NCBI GenBank assembly: GCA_900766195.1 | Contig: CAAFUN010000030.1 | Coordinates: 36,524-100,523 of the forward strand | Length of the DNA: 64,000 nt | Reading direction: 5' to 3' | Source: an uncultured Bacteroides sp. | Lineage (GTDB): Bacteria > Bacteroidota > Bacteroidia > Bacteroidales > Bacteroidaceae | Shown: positions 16,860 to 25,726 of the stretch, piece after piece | Layout of the letters: every line of letters starts with the position of its first letter | How positions within the stretch are numbered: position 1 is the stretch's first letter | Translations under genes and position numbers: made by a program | The notes under the pieces: generated by a model | Database searches by the model: none | What the model was told of the DNA's origin: nothing | The model's input: only the letters and a program-made list of their open reading frames with translations

Positions 16860-18947
16860 ATGAAAAAAATTTTAACTCTTTGCCTACTCTTGATAACAGC
16901 GGCTATACAAGCACAGATACAGGATCCTGTGAAGTTTAAAGCCGAGCTGAAAACACTTTCTGCCGGAGAAGCGGAAATAGTGTTTACTGCCACTATTGCC
17001 AAGGATTGGCATGTGTATTCTACTGATTTAGGAGATGGAGGGCCCATTGCGGCAACATTCAATATAGATAAGATATCCGGAGCAAAGCTTTCGGGTAAGC
17101 TGAAACCAGTAGGTAAAGAGGTGGCTACCTTCGACAAATTGTTTGATATGAAAGTGCGTTACTTTGTGAATGCAGCCAAGTTTGTGCAGAAGCTGACATT
17201 AACAGGGGGTGCCTATCATATAGAAGGTTATTTGGAGTATGGTGCTTGTAATGATGAAAACTGTTTGCCTCCTACACAGGTTCCTGTTAATTATTCCGGT
17301 AAAGCTGATGTCGTAAAAGGAAATGCTGCTGGCAATGGTGCGGATGCTGTGGGAAATACTGCCGGTGATGCAGCTAAGACTGGTGGGAATGCCTTGCAAG
17401 GACAAAGTGATCATACAACTGCTGCCATTGACGGAGCTGCTAATGGCTCTATAGATAGTTTAGCTAAAGACACTGCTTCAACAAGCCTTGCTGTAGCCGA
17501 TTCGGCAAATGTAAACTTGTGGAAACCGGTTATTTCTCAATTGCAATCGTTTGGAGAAACGACTTCACAGAAAGACATGTCCTGGGTTTATATTTTTATT
17601 ACAGGATTCTTTGGAGGATTGTTGGCACTGTTCACGCCTTGTGTATGGCCTATTATTCCAATGACAGTGAGCTTCTTCCTGAAACGTTCTAAGGATAGGA
17701 AGAAAGGCATTCGCGATGCATGGACCTACGGTGCTTCTATTGTAGTGATTTATGTGGCTTTGGGACTGATTATTACTGCTATCTTTGGCGCCAGCGCACT
17801 GAATGCCTTGTCCACCAATGCAGTCTTTAATATTCTTTTCTGTCTGTTGTTGGTGGTGTTTGCCGCTTCGTTCTTTGGAGCTTTCGAACTGACTCTACCT
17901 TCAAAATGGAGTACAGCGGTAGATAGTAAAGCCGAAAAGACAAGTGGATTGCTGAGTATCTTCCTTATGGCCTTTACTCTTTCGTTGGTTTCATTCTCTT
18001 GTACAGGTCCTATTATTGGATTCTTACTTGTACAGGTTTCCACTACGGGAAGCGTAGTAGGTCCGGCTATCGGTATGCTTGGTTTTGCCGTAGCTTTGGC
18101 TTTGCCATTCACCTTGTTTGCTTTGTTCCCGTCATGGTTGAAGTCTATGCCTAAGTCGGGCGGATGGATGAATGTGATTAAGGTAACGCTTGGTTTCCTT
18201 GAACTGGCTTTTGCCTTAAAGTTCCTTTCTGTGGCCGATTTAGCTTACGGATGGCATATTCTTGATCGCGAGACCTTTATTGCTCTTTGGATCGTGATCT
18301 TTGCTTTGCTTGGTTTCTATCTTTTGGGTAAAATCAAGTTCCCTCATGACGACGACGATAACAAAGTAGGGGTAGGGCGCTTCTTTCTGGCACTTATTTC
18401 ATTAGCATTTGCCGTATATATGGTTCCCGGTTTGTGGGGAGCACCGTTGAAGGCAATCAGTGCCTTTTCACCACCTTTGCAAACACAGGATTTCAATCTG
18501 TATAAGAAAGAGATTCATGCCAAGTTTGATGATTATGATTTGGGTATGGAATATGCACGCCGTGCAGGTAAACCGGTGATGATCGATTTTACCGGATATG
18601 GTTGTGTAAACTGCCGTAAGATGGAGCTTGCCGTGTGGACAGATCCTAAGGTAAGTGATATTATCACCAATGATTATGTTTTGATTTCGCTGTATGTGGA
18701 TAATAAAACCAAGTTGGCGGAACCAATGATAGTGAATGAGAATGGTCAGGAACGTAAGTTGCGTACGGTAGGAGATAAGTGGAGTTATCTGCAACGGGTG
18801 AAGTTTGGTGCCAATGCACAACCTTTCTACGTGTTGATTGATGGTAATGGCAATCCGCTTAATAAATCTTACTCCTACAATGAGGATATACCTAAGTATA
18901 TCGAATTCCTGCAAACGGGACTTGATAATTTCAAGCAAAAGAAATAA
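16860..18947 (+). CDS. DsbD-type thiol:disulfide interchange protein
   Basis: DsbD moves reducing power from cytosolic thioredoxin to the periplasm. I place the start at ATG 16860 (695 residues) because it begins a clean signal peptide (MKKILTLCLLLITAAIQAQ); the frame is open further upstream but has no signal. The N-terminal periplasmic domain carries Cys130 and Cys135 (CNDENC). A low-complexity Ala/Gly/Asn linker of about 70 residues leads to an eight-helix CcdA-like domain with redox Cys261 (FTPCVWPIIPM) and Cys381 (SFSCTGPIIG). A C-terminal thioredoxin domain has CVNC at 582-585. All six expected cysteines are present. Confidence 0.93.
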   Translation: MKKILTLCLLLITAAIQAQIQDPVKFKAELKTLSAGEAEIVFTATIAKDWHVYSTDLGDGGPIAATFNIDKISGAKLSGKLKPVGKEVATFDKLFDMKVRYFVNAAKFVQKLTLTGGAYHIEGYLEYGACNDENCLPPTQVPVNYSGKADVVKGNAAGNGADAVGNTAGDAAKTGGNALQGQSDHTTAAIDGAANGSIDSLAKDTASTSLAVADSANVNLWKPVISQLQSFGETTSQKDMSWVYIFITGFFGGLLALFTPCVWPIIPMTVSFFLKRSKDRKKGIRDAWTYGASIVVIYVALGLIITAIFGASALNALSTNAVFNILFCLLLVVFAASFFGAFELTLPSKWSTAVDSKAEKTSGLLSIFLMAFTLSLVSFSCTGPIIGFLLVQVSTTGSVVGPAIGMLGFAVALALPFTLFALFPSWLKSMPKSGGWMNVIKVTLGFLELAFALKFLSVADLAYGWHILDRETFIALWIVIFALLGFYLLGKIKFPHDDDDNKVGVGRFFLALISLAFAVYMVPGLWGAPLKAISAFSPPLQTQDFNLYKKEIHAKFDDYDLGMEYARRAGKPVMIDFTGYGCVNCRKMELAVWTDPKVSDIITNDYVLISLYVDNKTKLAEPMIVNENGQERKLRTVGDKWSYLQRVKFGANAQPFYVLIDGNGNPLNKSYSYNEDIPKYIEFLQTGLDNFKQKK

Positions 18948-19020
18948 GTAATAGCCGGAGCGGTAGAAAGCTCTTTCCGTCACTTTTCGATAGTTAGGAA
19001 TAAGTGATTATCTATAAAAT

Positions 19021-19070
19021 AAAGAAGCACTCGTCTTACAAATTGTTGTAAAGCGAGTGCTTCTTTATTT
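19021..19070. terminator. Strong bidirectional terminator
   Basis: AAAGAAGCACTCG (19021-19033) pairs with CGAGTGCTTCTTT, and the stem extends inward through CTTACAA/TTGTAAAG with two mismatches. It is flanked by ATTTTTA on the plus side. It separates dsbD from the converging M16 peptidase operon. Confidence 0.85.
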
Positions 19071-19105
19071 TTAAATACGTGGTTTAGTAAAAAGAGGCTT
19101 TTCCC

Positions 19106-19234
19106 TCATTCAAAAGAAACTTTTCCTTTAACCGTATAGGCATTTTCAATCATGCCTTTTTTATAAGATAGAGTTGCCTGTGAGATCCTGCCGTTACCTA
19201 AAGGAGTGCCATTACCTTTATTTGTGAATGACAT
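19106..19234 (-). CDS. Possible 42-residue ORF overlapping the M16 gene end
   Basis: Starting from an ATG inside the last codons of the M16 peptidase gene in another frame, a short frame encodes 42 residues (MSFTNKGNGTPLGNG... ending KGKVSFE). It reads like alternating beta strands (ISQATLSYKKGMIENAYTVKG) rather than random translation, and it lies directly before a strong terminator. It could be a tiny translationally coupled protein or the remnant of a longer gene. I do not recognise it. Confidence 0.3.
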   Translation of the reverse strand: MSFTNKGNGTPLGNGRISQATLSYKKGMIENAYTVKGKVSFE

Positions 19235-22106
19235 CTTTTACCTTTAACCTCTTGATTTCCCCGTATTCTTTAAGCTTTTCCATGTTTATACTCTTTGAGT
19301 TACCCACCACAATATAAGCTATGGAGTGGTTGCTGATATTCTTCTGATAAAAGCTTTCAATATTCTCCATTCCTATTTTAGGAAGCGAATTGACCAATTG
19401 AATATTGGGATCTTCTGTTTCTCCATTTTGTTTCAGTCCGGCTATCTTGAGACTGATGTTGCGGAAAGAAGGGAAATCATTGTTTGCCGAGTTTACCAAC
19501 GCTTGCCGTGCGAGGGTTATTTTATCGGGTTTTACCGGCATATTTTGGAGCAATGAATCTACCAGAGCAATAGCATCGGTGGTTTTGTCCGATTGGGTGC
19601 TTAGCACCAGGTATAAATATCCTTTCTCCTCGGGATGCTTTTTGGGAGCAAGGCGATACTTGCCACCTACGTTATAGGCTAATGAACGAAACTCACGTAC
19701 TTCCTGAAAGAGTATGGAGCTCATCCCATTACCAAAATAATCGTTGAATAGAGCAGAGGTGTTTCTACTCAGTTCGTCAGCGTTTACCTCACCGGGGATA
19801 TAGGCAAGCACAGCACTTTGGTTTGCACTGGGTTCGTCAATAAAATAGACTGTATTCTGTGCCACCGTTGCGGTGGGGCGGTAATAGGGTGCGTTGGATG
19901 CCTGGGTGATGTCGTTCAACGAAAAGTTCTCTTTTACGGTCTCCAGAACACGCTGATCATCCAGATTTCCGCAATAATGTATATCGCATGCCACGGAAGA
20001 GAGCTTGCGAAACTCTTCCAACAGGACGTCTGCTTTCAATCTTTTCATTTCGGCAATGGACAGTTGGCGAAGGTAACGCGAACGTTCTCCGTAGATTACC
20101 TTCTCGGCCAGTGCTTGGGCTATTTCTTGGGGCGACTTCACTAACGTTTTATAAATCACCTTTTGAGCATCTACCACCTGTTTCAGTTTCTTAGGATTAC
20201 TCTTGACGTGCTTCATAAAGTTGCCTACACAGTGAAGCGTTGGTGCAAGGTTCTCATCAAAACCTTTAACCTCGAGAGTAAAGACATTGTCTTCGGCCGA
20301 AAAAGACATTGTGCTTCCCAGTTGTTGAAGTGATCTTTTGAATTGTTCGAAACTCTGCGAATCCGTTCCCAATAAATTGAGGTAATTGCTCACCGGCTCT
20401 GCCAGATTAGATTCCAAACTGCCTTTCGCAAAGTTCAGTTTCAGCGTGAAAACATCATTTACAGGATTGGGAGTGCAGTATAAATTGACGAGAGACGTGA
20501 GCGGATAGCAGTTTGCATCCTTCGTGAAATTGAGGTAACGCGGAGGCAGTTTGGCTATAGGCATACGCGCCAACTCTTGCGCATAGGCCGATTGTGCATC
20601 CGTATTCTTGGGTATGATGGGATCAAAGCCCGGCTTCTGCAAACGATCTTTAGGATATCTGCCTGTCTTTTTCTGTAGCAGCAGGTAATTGTTGGTGAAG
20701 TATTTGTTGGCAACGGCTACAATGTCCTGCTTGGTCAGCCGGTCTACCCGTTTCAGATTCTCCAGATATTCATTCCACGACTTGCCTTGTGTGAAGAGCG
20801 AGAAGAAGACAAAAGCACGCTGGCTGATATCCTCCAATTGCAGTTCGTAATTGCGCTTGATGCCCAGTTTGATATCGTTGAATTCCTCTTCGCTAAAGTC
20901 TCCATTCTTGATTCGTTCTATCTGTGCATTGATCAGCTTACGGGCCTTGGTGTTGCTCTGGAATAGTATTTTGGGGATGACAAAGGCTGCCAGAAAGCCG
21001 GCATGATCCATTCCACCGTTTTCTACTCCGCCTGCCATGATTTTACCGTCGGACACCAGTTTGTCAATGTACCCTGTCTGATTATCATTACTCAAGAGTT
21101 TGCAGGCTATTTGCAAAGGGAGCTCATCGGGATCGTTGGCGGGTGTGGCACGCCATGCCTCTGCCGATGCTTTCAGTATGGGTATGGGCAATTTCAACTT
21201 ACACTTCTCCTGTCCGTGAAAGGCGGGTGGGGCAGGGGCGTTGAAGGCAGGAGCCTTGCCGGGGCGTATCCGTCCGAAGGTCTTTTGCAGTATGGGCATT
21301 ACTTCTTCCGCCCGAATATCTCCACTCAGAATCAGACACATATTTCCCGCTACGTAATAGTCTTTAAAGAATTTCTCCATCTCCGACAGACGAGGATTCT
21401 TCAGATTCTCACTGCTACCGATAATGGGGTAGGCGTAGGGATGAGGCTGAAAGTAGCGTTCCATCCCTTTCTCCAAAGCTTTGGCACCGAGGGCATCGGA
21501 GCGCATGTTCTTTTCCTCGTAGACTGTTTCCAGTTCGCTTTGAAACAGTCTGAACACCGGATGCAATAGGCGGTGGCTGTTGATCTCGGCCCATTGAGCA
21601 ATGTATTGGGGTGAAAACTCGTTATGATAAGCCGTCATGTCATAAGAAGTAAAGGCATTAAGGCCTGTTCCTCCATACAAGGAGATGAGCTTGTTGAACT
21701 CATTCGGTATCACATACTCGGCCGACTTTATGGTCAGTCGGTTAATTTCCTTCTGAATATCTTTACGTTTAGCTTGATCTCTTTCGCTGGCAAGCTCATC
21801 ATATTTGGTCTGGATGGAATCCAGATAAATCTTCTCGGCAGCATAGTCCGTTGTACCAATGCGATCGGTGCCTTTAAACATGATATGTTCGAAGTAGTGG
21901 GCTATACCGGTGTCCGGACAATCTTTAGAACCGGCGTTGACCACTACCACACCAAATACCTTGGGCTGTGTGTGGTCTTCATTAATCCAAATGGTAAAAC
22001 CATTATCCAACTTGTACTCCGAAACGGCAAGCGGGTATTTGTTTTGAGCGTAGTTTATAACATTCATTCCAACTAAAATATATAGAAAAAGTATGTATTT
22101 CTTCAT
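19218..22106 (-). CDS. M16 family (insulinase-like) zinc metallopeptidase
   Basis: The 962-residue secreted protein has a signal peptide ending near INYAQ. The first M16 domain carries the inverted zinc motif HxxEH as His70-Tyr-Phe-Glu73-His74 (HYFEHIMFKGT), with the downstream SLYGGTGLNAFTSYDMTAYHNEFSP segment. The remaining domains follow the pitrilysin/PqqL pattern, with an inactive second half (FNDYFGNGMSSILFQEVREFRSLAYNVGGKY). Such proteins degrade peptides in the periplasm. It is transcribed after a GNAT gene and ends before a strong terminator. Confidence 0.92.
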   Translation of the reverse strand: MKKYILFLYILVGMNVINYAQNKYPLAVSEYKLDNGFTIWINEDHTQPKVFGVVVVNAGSKDCPDTGIAHYFEHIMFKGTDRIGTTDYAAEKIYLDSIQTKYDELASERDQAKRKDIQKEINRLTIKSAEYVIPNEFNKLISLYGGTGLNAFTSYDMTAYHNEFSPQYIAQWAEINSHRLLHPVFRLFQSELETVYEEKNMRSDALGAKALEKGMERYFQPHPYAYPIIGSSENLKNPRLSEMEKFFKDYYVAGNMCLILSGDIRAEEVMPILQKTFGRIRPGKAPAFNAPAPPAFHGQEKCKLKLPIPILKASAEAWRATPANDPDELPLQIACKLLSNDNQTGYIDKLVSDGKIMAGGVENGGMDHAGFLAAFVIPKILFQSNTKARKLINAQIERIKNGDFSEEEFNDIKLGIKRNYELQLEDISQRAFVFFSLFTQGKSWNEYLENLKRVDRLTKQDIVAVANKYFTNNYLLLQKKTGRYPKDRLQKPGFDPIIPKNTDAQSAYAQELARMPIAKLPPRYLNFTKDANCYPLTSLVNLYCTPNPVNDVFTLKLNFAKGSLESNLAEPVSNYLNLLGTDSQSFEQFKRSLQQLGSTMSFSAEDNVFTLEVKGFDENLAPTLHCVGNFMKHVKSNPKKLKQVVDAQKVIYKTLVKSPQEIAQALAEKVIYGERSRYLRQLSIAEMKRLKADVLLEEFRKLSSVACDIHYCGNLDDQRVLETVKENFSLNDITQASNAPYYRPTATVAQNTVYFIDEPSANQSAVLAYIPGEVNADELSRNTSALFNDYFGNGMSSILFQEVREFRSLAYNVGGKYRLAPKKHPEEKGYLYLVLSTQSDKTTDAIALVDSLLQNMPVKPDKITLARQALVNSANNDFPSFRNISLKIAGLKQNGETEDPNIQLVNSLPKIGMENIESFYQKNISNHSIAYIVVGNSKSINMEKLKEYGEIKRLKVKDVIHK

Positions 22107-22111
22107 TGTAC

Positions 22112-22543
22112 TTATTTATTGTAGTGCATTGTCAGTTCGTATTGCTTGGTTGCTGCATCCATTGACTCGTCTGTGATTACAAAGCCGTGATTGATGTAGA
22201 ATGCGATTGAATCTTTATTCTCTGAATAAACTTTAAGTGTGAGCTGGTCATAAGCTTGTTTTGCATAATCAATAAGCGTGGAGCCAATGCCTTTTCTTTG
22301 AGATTGTGGAGATACAAAAATAGCCGCAATATAATTATCGAGCATGGATATGAATCCCAAAGGTTGTGATTGATCATCTGCGATATAAACAAAAGTGTTG
22401 CTTGTAGGAATATAAACCTCCCTCATTTCTCCGGCTTTCTCTTCCCAAAAAGAGGCAGGAATGAAGTGATGTGAGATTTTTGACCCTTCCAGCCAAATGT
22501 TGATAAGAGTATCTATTTCTTCTGCTTTGTATTGTCTGATCAT
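22112..22543 (-). CDS. GNAT family N-acetyltransferase
   Basis: I place the start at ATG 22543 (143 residues, MIRQYKAEEIDTLINIW). An upstream TTG at 22561 overlaps a -7 promoter box and is unlikely. The acetyl-CoA-binding motif A is visible as AAIFVSPQSQRKGIGSTLIDYAKQ (the Q/RxxGxG/A pattern) and motif B as LKVYSENKDSIAFYINHGF. The acceptor substrate cannot be told from sequence. The stop lies 5 bp before the M16 start, so the two genes form an operon. Confidence 0.9.
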   Translation of the reverse strand: MIRQYKAEEIDTLINIWLEGSKISHHFIPASFWEEKAGEMREVYIPTSNTFVYIADDQSQPLGFISMLDNYIAAIFVSPQSQRKGIGSTLIDYAKQAYDQLTLKVYSENKDSIAFYINHGFVITDESMDAATKQYELTMHYNK

Positions 22544-22558
22544 TAAGGATGTTTTTTC

Positions 22559-22566
22559 CAAAAGTA
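22559..22566 (-). promoter_or_regulatory. -7 box of the GNAT/M16 operon
   Basis: TACTTTTG on the minus strand matches the -7 consensus and would start transcription about 9 nt before ATG 22543. No TTG was found at 19-21 bp upstream. Confidence 0.4.
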
Positions 22567-22746
22567 TATAAATTTTGGCAATAATTATTCTGTTGAGTGT
22601 GTAAATGTGTTCTTCTTTATATTCTATTGTCTGTAATACTGTGTGGTGCAGATGTTTGAAGGTTCTTTTTGTTTTAGTAATTTATTCGTATGAAATGTTG
22701 CTATTAATAAAGAGGTGTGAGTTCCGTTTCTGTGTGATGAAAATAC

Positions 22747-22823
22747 AGTCGTTACTTTAACCTGATTGAGTCGTATACTGAATGGCATTGAGTCGTATAC
22801 TCATCCCTATTCAGTCGTATACT
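22747..22823. repeat. 22-bp-period AGTCGTATACT array
   Basis: AGTCGTATACT occurs at 22769, 22791 and 22813, exactly 22 bp apart, with a degenerate copy (AGTCGTTACT) at 22747, again 22 bp before. Flanking bases vary as TGA or TCA on the left and GA or CA on the right, making outer palindromic arms such as TGAGT...ACTCA. The spacing equals two DNA helical turns. Confidence 0.8.
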
Positions 22824-22994
22824 GATTATACCCCCTCTCAGGAGCTTTCTGGACGGGGTGGTGATGCGTTGTGTGCTGAGAAGGAAATCGTAATCTGATG
22901 TGGTTAAAATAATTTTACACATTACGATAGTGAATGACTTTTTCACATGCATCCGGTTAAGCATATTGCTAAAATCTCCGACGGGTAGCCAAAA

Positions 22995-23030
22995 TAAAAG
23001 GTTGCCTCAAAATAATGGGGCAACCTTTTA
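22995..23030 (-). terminator. Intrinsic terminator after rpiB
   Basis: TAAAAGGTTGCC (22995-23006) pairs perfectly with GGCAACCTTTTA (23019-23030). On the minus strand it is followed by TTTTGG. It lies 50 bp after the rpiB stop. Confidence 0.8.
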
Positions 23031-23080
23031 TGATTGGTGTTTAGAACAATCTTTTCTTAGCTAAGTTCCAGCGTTGGTAC

Positions 23081-23518
23081 TTACTCTTTAATTGGAATTT
23101 TCTCAATTCTTCGTTGGTGACGTCCGCCTTCAAACTGAGTTTCAAAGAACTCGGTCATAATCTTGTCAGCTTCTTCAGTCGTAACGAATCTTCCCGGCAT
23201 AACCAAAATATTGGCGTCATTGTGCTGACGTGCCAAATGAGCTATTTCAGGTTGCCAGCAAAGTGCAGCACGTATGCCCTGATGTTTGTTAAGAGTCATG
23301 TTGATGCCATTTCCGCTACCGCATATGGCGATACCCGGATAACATTCTCCTGCTTCCACAGCATAAGCTAATGGATGCGCAAAGTCTGCATAATCACAAC
23401 TCTCGGTGCTATACGTACCGAAATCTTTAAAATCCCAACCTTTTGAGGTTAACCAGCGTTTAACGTATTCTTTGAGTACGAAGCCCGCATGGTCAGAGCA
23501 AATTCCAATTGTATTCAT
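23081..23518 (-). CDS. rpiB: RpiB/LacA/LacB-type sugar-phosphate isomerase (ribose-5-phosphate isomerase B)
   Basis: RpiB interconverts ribose-5-phosphate and ribulose-5-phosphate. The 145-residue protein has the N-terminal GICSDHAGFVLKEYV loop, the catalytic Cys66 in AICGSGNGINMTLNK, the RAALC segment and NILVMPGRF. It lies 26 bp after tkt on the same strand, so both pentose-phosphate enzymes are co-transcribed at the end of the arabinose cluster. This placement makes RpiB more likely than a LacA/LacB galactose isomerase. Confidence 0.93.
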   Translation of the reverse strand: MNTIGICSDHAGFVLKEYVKRWLTSKGWDFKDFGTYSTESCDYADFAHPLAYAVEAGECYPGIAICGSGNGINMTLNKHQGIRAALCWQPEIAHLARQHNDANILVMPGRFVTTEEADKIMTEFFETQFEGGRHQRRIEKIPIKE

Positions 23519-23544
23519 AACTATTTTTGTTCTAGTATGTTTTA

Positions 23545-25554
23545 TTAGAGCATTTCTTTTACCTGCTTGTAAACGTTGTCCGCAGTAAAGCCTAATTTTT
23601 CATCAAGTACCTTGTATGGAGCAGAGAAACCGAAAGATTCCAGACCCCATACCTTACCATTGCTTCCTGCAAGCCCTTCGAGGGTAACGGGAAGTCCGGC
23701 AGTAAGACCAAAGGTCTTTGCACCTTTTGGCAGAATGGATTCTTGGTATTCTTTAGACTGGTTGCGGAAAAGTCCTTCAGAAGGAGCAGATACGATACGT
23801 ACCTTTACACCGTCTTTGCGGAGTAACTCTGTTCCGGCCACCAATGTAGCTACTTCAGAACCTGAAGCCACTAACGTGATGTCTGGGTTTTTGTCCGATC
23901 CGGCAACAATATAGGCACCCTTTGCAGCTTGCTCGTAGTCGTTTCCGGCAGGAAGATTAGCTATGTCCTGACGAGAGAAAATCAGACCTGTAGGAGTTGA
24001 AGTATTCTCCATAGCCAGTTTCCAAGCAACGGTAGTTTCTTCTGCATCAGCAGGACGAAGTACCAACATTGAACTGTGTCCCTTATGGTTTTTAAGTTTC
24101 TCCATCAAACGGATTTGAGCCTCTTGTTCTACAGGTTCGTGAGTAGGTCCATCTTCGCCTACACGGAATGCATCGTGTGTCCAGATGAATTTTACTGGAA
24201 CTTCCATCAAAGCTGCCATACGTACAGCAGGTTTCATGTAGTCGGAGAATACGAAGAATGTTCCGCAAGCCGGAATTATACCTCCGTGAAGTGACATACC
24301 AATGCATACACAAGCCATCGTTAATTCGGAAACACCGGCTTGGAAGAAAGCGCCACTGAAATCGCCTTTCTTAAAGGCATGAGTCTTTTTCAAGAAACCA
24401 TCAGTCTTGTCAGAGTTGGAAAGGTCGGCAGAAGCCACTACCATGTTTTCCACTTGGGTAGCCAGTGCACTCAGTACGGTAGCTGATGCAGCACGTGTGG
24501 CACTTCCTGCTTTCTGTTCGATAGCACTCCAATTCACTTTAGGAGCCTTGCCCGAGAAGAACAGTTCCAGTTTGGCTGCTGCTTCGGGGTTTGATTTTGC
24601 CCATGCAGCTTTTACAGCATACTTCTCTGCAACGATTTTCTTTAGTTCGGCAGCACGTTTGGCATACAATTCAGCCACTTCGGGGAAGATGACAAATGCA
24701 TTTGCAGGATCACCGCCCAGGTTCTTAATGGTATTGGCATAAGCCTCGCCACCCAGTGGAGCACCATGCGTAGCGCAATTGGCTTCATAGCTGCTACCAT
24801 CTGACTTGCGCGCACCTTTACCCATAATTGTTTTACCAATAATGATGGTAGGACGCTCTTTCTCTGCTTTGGCTTCATTAAGCGCTTTGCGGATAGCGTC
24901 AGGATCGTTACCGTTTATAGAAATCACTTTCCAACCCCATGCCTCATATTTCTTAGCGGTGTCCTCAATAGTCACATCTTTAGTTTCGGTAGAAAGCTGA
25001 ATGTCATTGGAATCGTAGAACATGATCAGATTGTCCAATCCCAATGCACCGGCAATACGTCCTGCACCTTGAGAAATTTCCTCTTGTATACCTCCATCGG
25101 AAATGTAGGCATAAATGGTCTGATCCATTATCTCGTTGAAACGTGCCTTAAAGAATTTTGCGGCAATAGCTGCACCCACAGCAAAAGTGTGTCCTTGCCC
25201 CAATGGACCCGAAGTGTTTTCGATGCCACGTGAAAGATCACGTTCAGGATGTCCCGGAGTAGGGCTGCCCCATTGACGGAATTCTTTCAGTTCGTTTAAA
25301 GAGAACTTTCCGGCCATTGCCAATGTAGAATAGAGCATGGGTGACATGTGTCCCGGATCAAGGAAGAAACGGTCACGAGCTTCCCATGTGGGGTTCTCAG
25401 GATCATATACTAAATATTCCGAGAAAAGTACATTTATAAAGTCGGCACCACCCATTGCACCACCCGGGTGTCCGGAGTTCGCTTTTTCAACCATAGAAGC
25501 AGCAAGAATGCGTATATTGTCTGCTGCACGATTCATTAGTTTGTTATCATTCAT
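23545..25554 (-). CDS. tkt: Transketolase
   Basis: Transketolase uses thiamine diphosphate to move two-carbon units, feeding xylulose-5-phosphate from arabinose into glycolysis. At 669 residues it is full length. It shows MVEKANSGHPGGAMGGAD at the N terminus, the TPP-binding segment ISDGGIQEEISQGAGRIAGALGLDNLIMFYDSND (SDG where GDG is usual), HGAPLGGE, the central pyrimidine domain with THDAFRVGEDGPTHEPVEQ, and a C-terminal LPKGAKTFGLTAG domain. A good promoter sits just upstream, so it can be expressed apart from the arabinose genes. Confidence 0.96.
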   Translation of the reverse strand: MNDNKLMNRAADNIRILAASMVEKANSGHPGGAMGGADFINVLFSEYLVYDPENPTWEARDRFFLDPGHMSPMLYSTLAMAGKFSLNELKEFRQWGSPTPGHPERDLSRGIENTSGPLGQGHTFAVGAAIAAKFFKARFNEIMDQTIYAYISDGGIQEEISQGAGRIAGALGLDNLIMFYDSNDIQLSTETKDVTIEDTAKKYEAWGWKVISINGNDPDAIRKALNEAKAEKERPTIIIGKTIMGKGARKSDGSSYEANCATHGAPLGGEAYANTIKNLGGDPANAFVIFPEVAELYAKRAAELKKIVAEKYAVKAAWAKSNPEAAAKLELFFSGKAPKVNWSAIEQKAGSATRAASATVLSALATQVENMVVASADLSNSDKTDGFLKKTHAFKKGDFSGAFFQAGVSELTMACVCIGMSLHGGIIPACGTFFVFSDYMKPAVRMAALMEVPVKFIWTHDAFRVGEDGPTHEPVEQEAQIRLMEKLKNHKGHSSMLVLRPADAEETTVAWKLAMENTSTPTGLIFSRQDIANLPAGNDYEQAAKGAYIVAGSDKNPDITLVASGSEVATLVAGTELLRKDGVKVRIVSAPSEGLFRNQSKEYQESILPKGAKTFGLTAGLPVTLEGLAGSNGKVWGLESFGFSAPYKVLDEKLGFTADNVYKQVKEML

Positions 25555-25621
25555 ATTTAGTGAAATTAAAATTGCTTATATTTTTCAGATTTACTTTGAA
25601 TCACTTTGTTAAGCACAGGTA

Positions 25622-25652
25622 CAAAGATAACCCTTTAAAGTGTAATATACAA
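25622..25652 (-). promoter_or_regulatory. Internal promoter for tkt-rpiB, with overlapping inverted repeat
   Basis: On the minus strand, TTG (25650-25652) and TATCTTTG (25622-25629) are 20 bp apart. An inverted repeat CCCTTTA (25631-25637) / TAAAGGG (25657-25663) brackets the -33 element and could be an operator. Predicted transcription starts about 60 nt before the tkt ATG. Confidence 0.7.
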
Positions 25653-25726
25653 TATCTAAAGGGTCTCTTTTCCCTGACTAAGTAATAAGCTTTTTGTTTA
25701 AAATACAATAAGCTTTTCTGCTGAAA

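Larger units (their letters stand above)
22567..23080. other. Intergenic region with a 22-bp-period repeat array
   Basis: No credible gene. A 70-codon minus-strand frame across 22752-22964 overlaps the repeats and shows no protein family features. The region contains the AGTCGTATACT array (22747-22823) and the rpiB terminator (22995-23030). Confidence 0.5.

Noticed and set aside
22752..22964. 70-codon minus-strand frame over the 22-bp repeats
   Set aside because: It runs through the repeat array, has no ribosome-binding site or family resemblance, and its composition follows the repeats.
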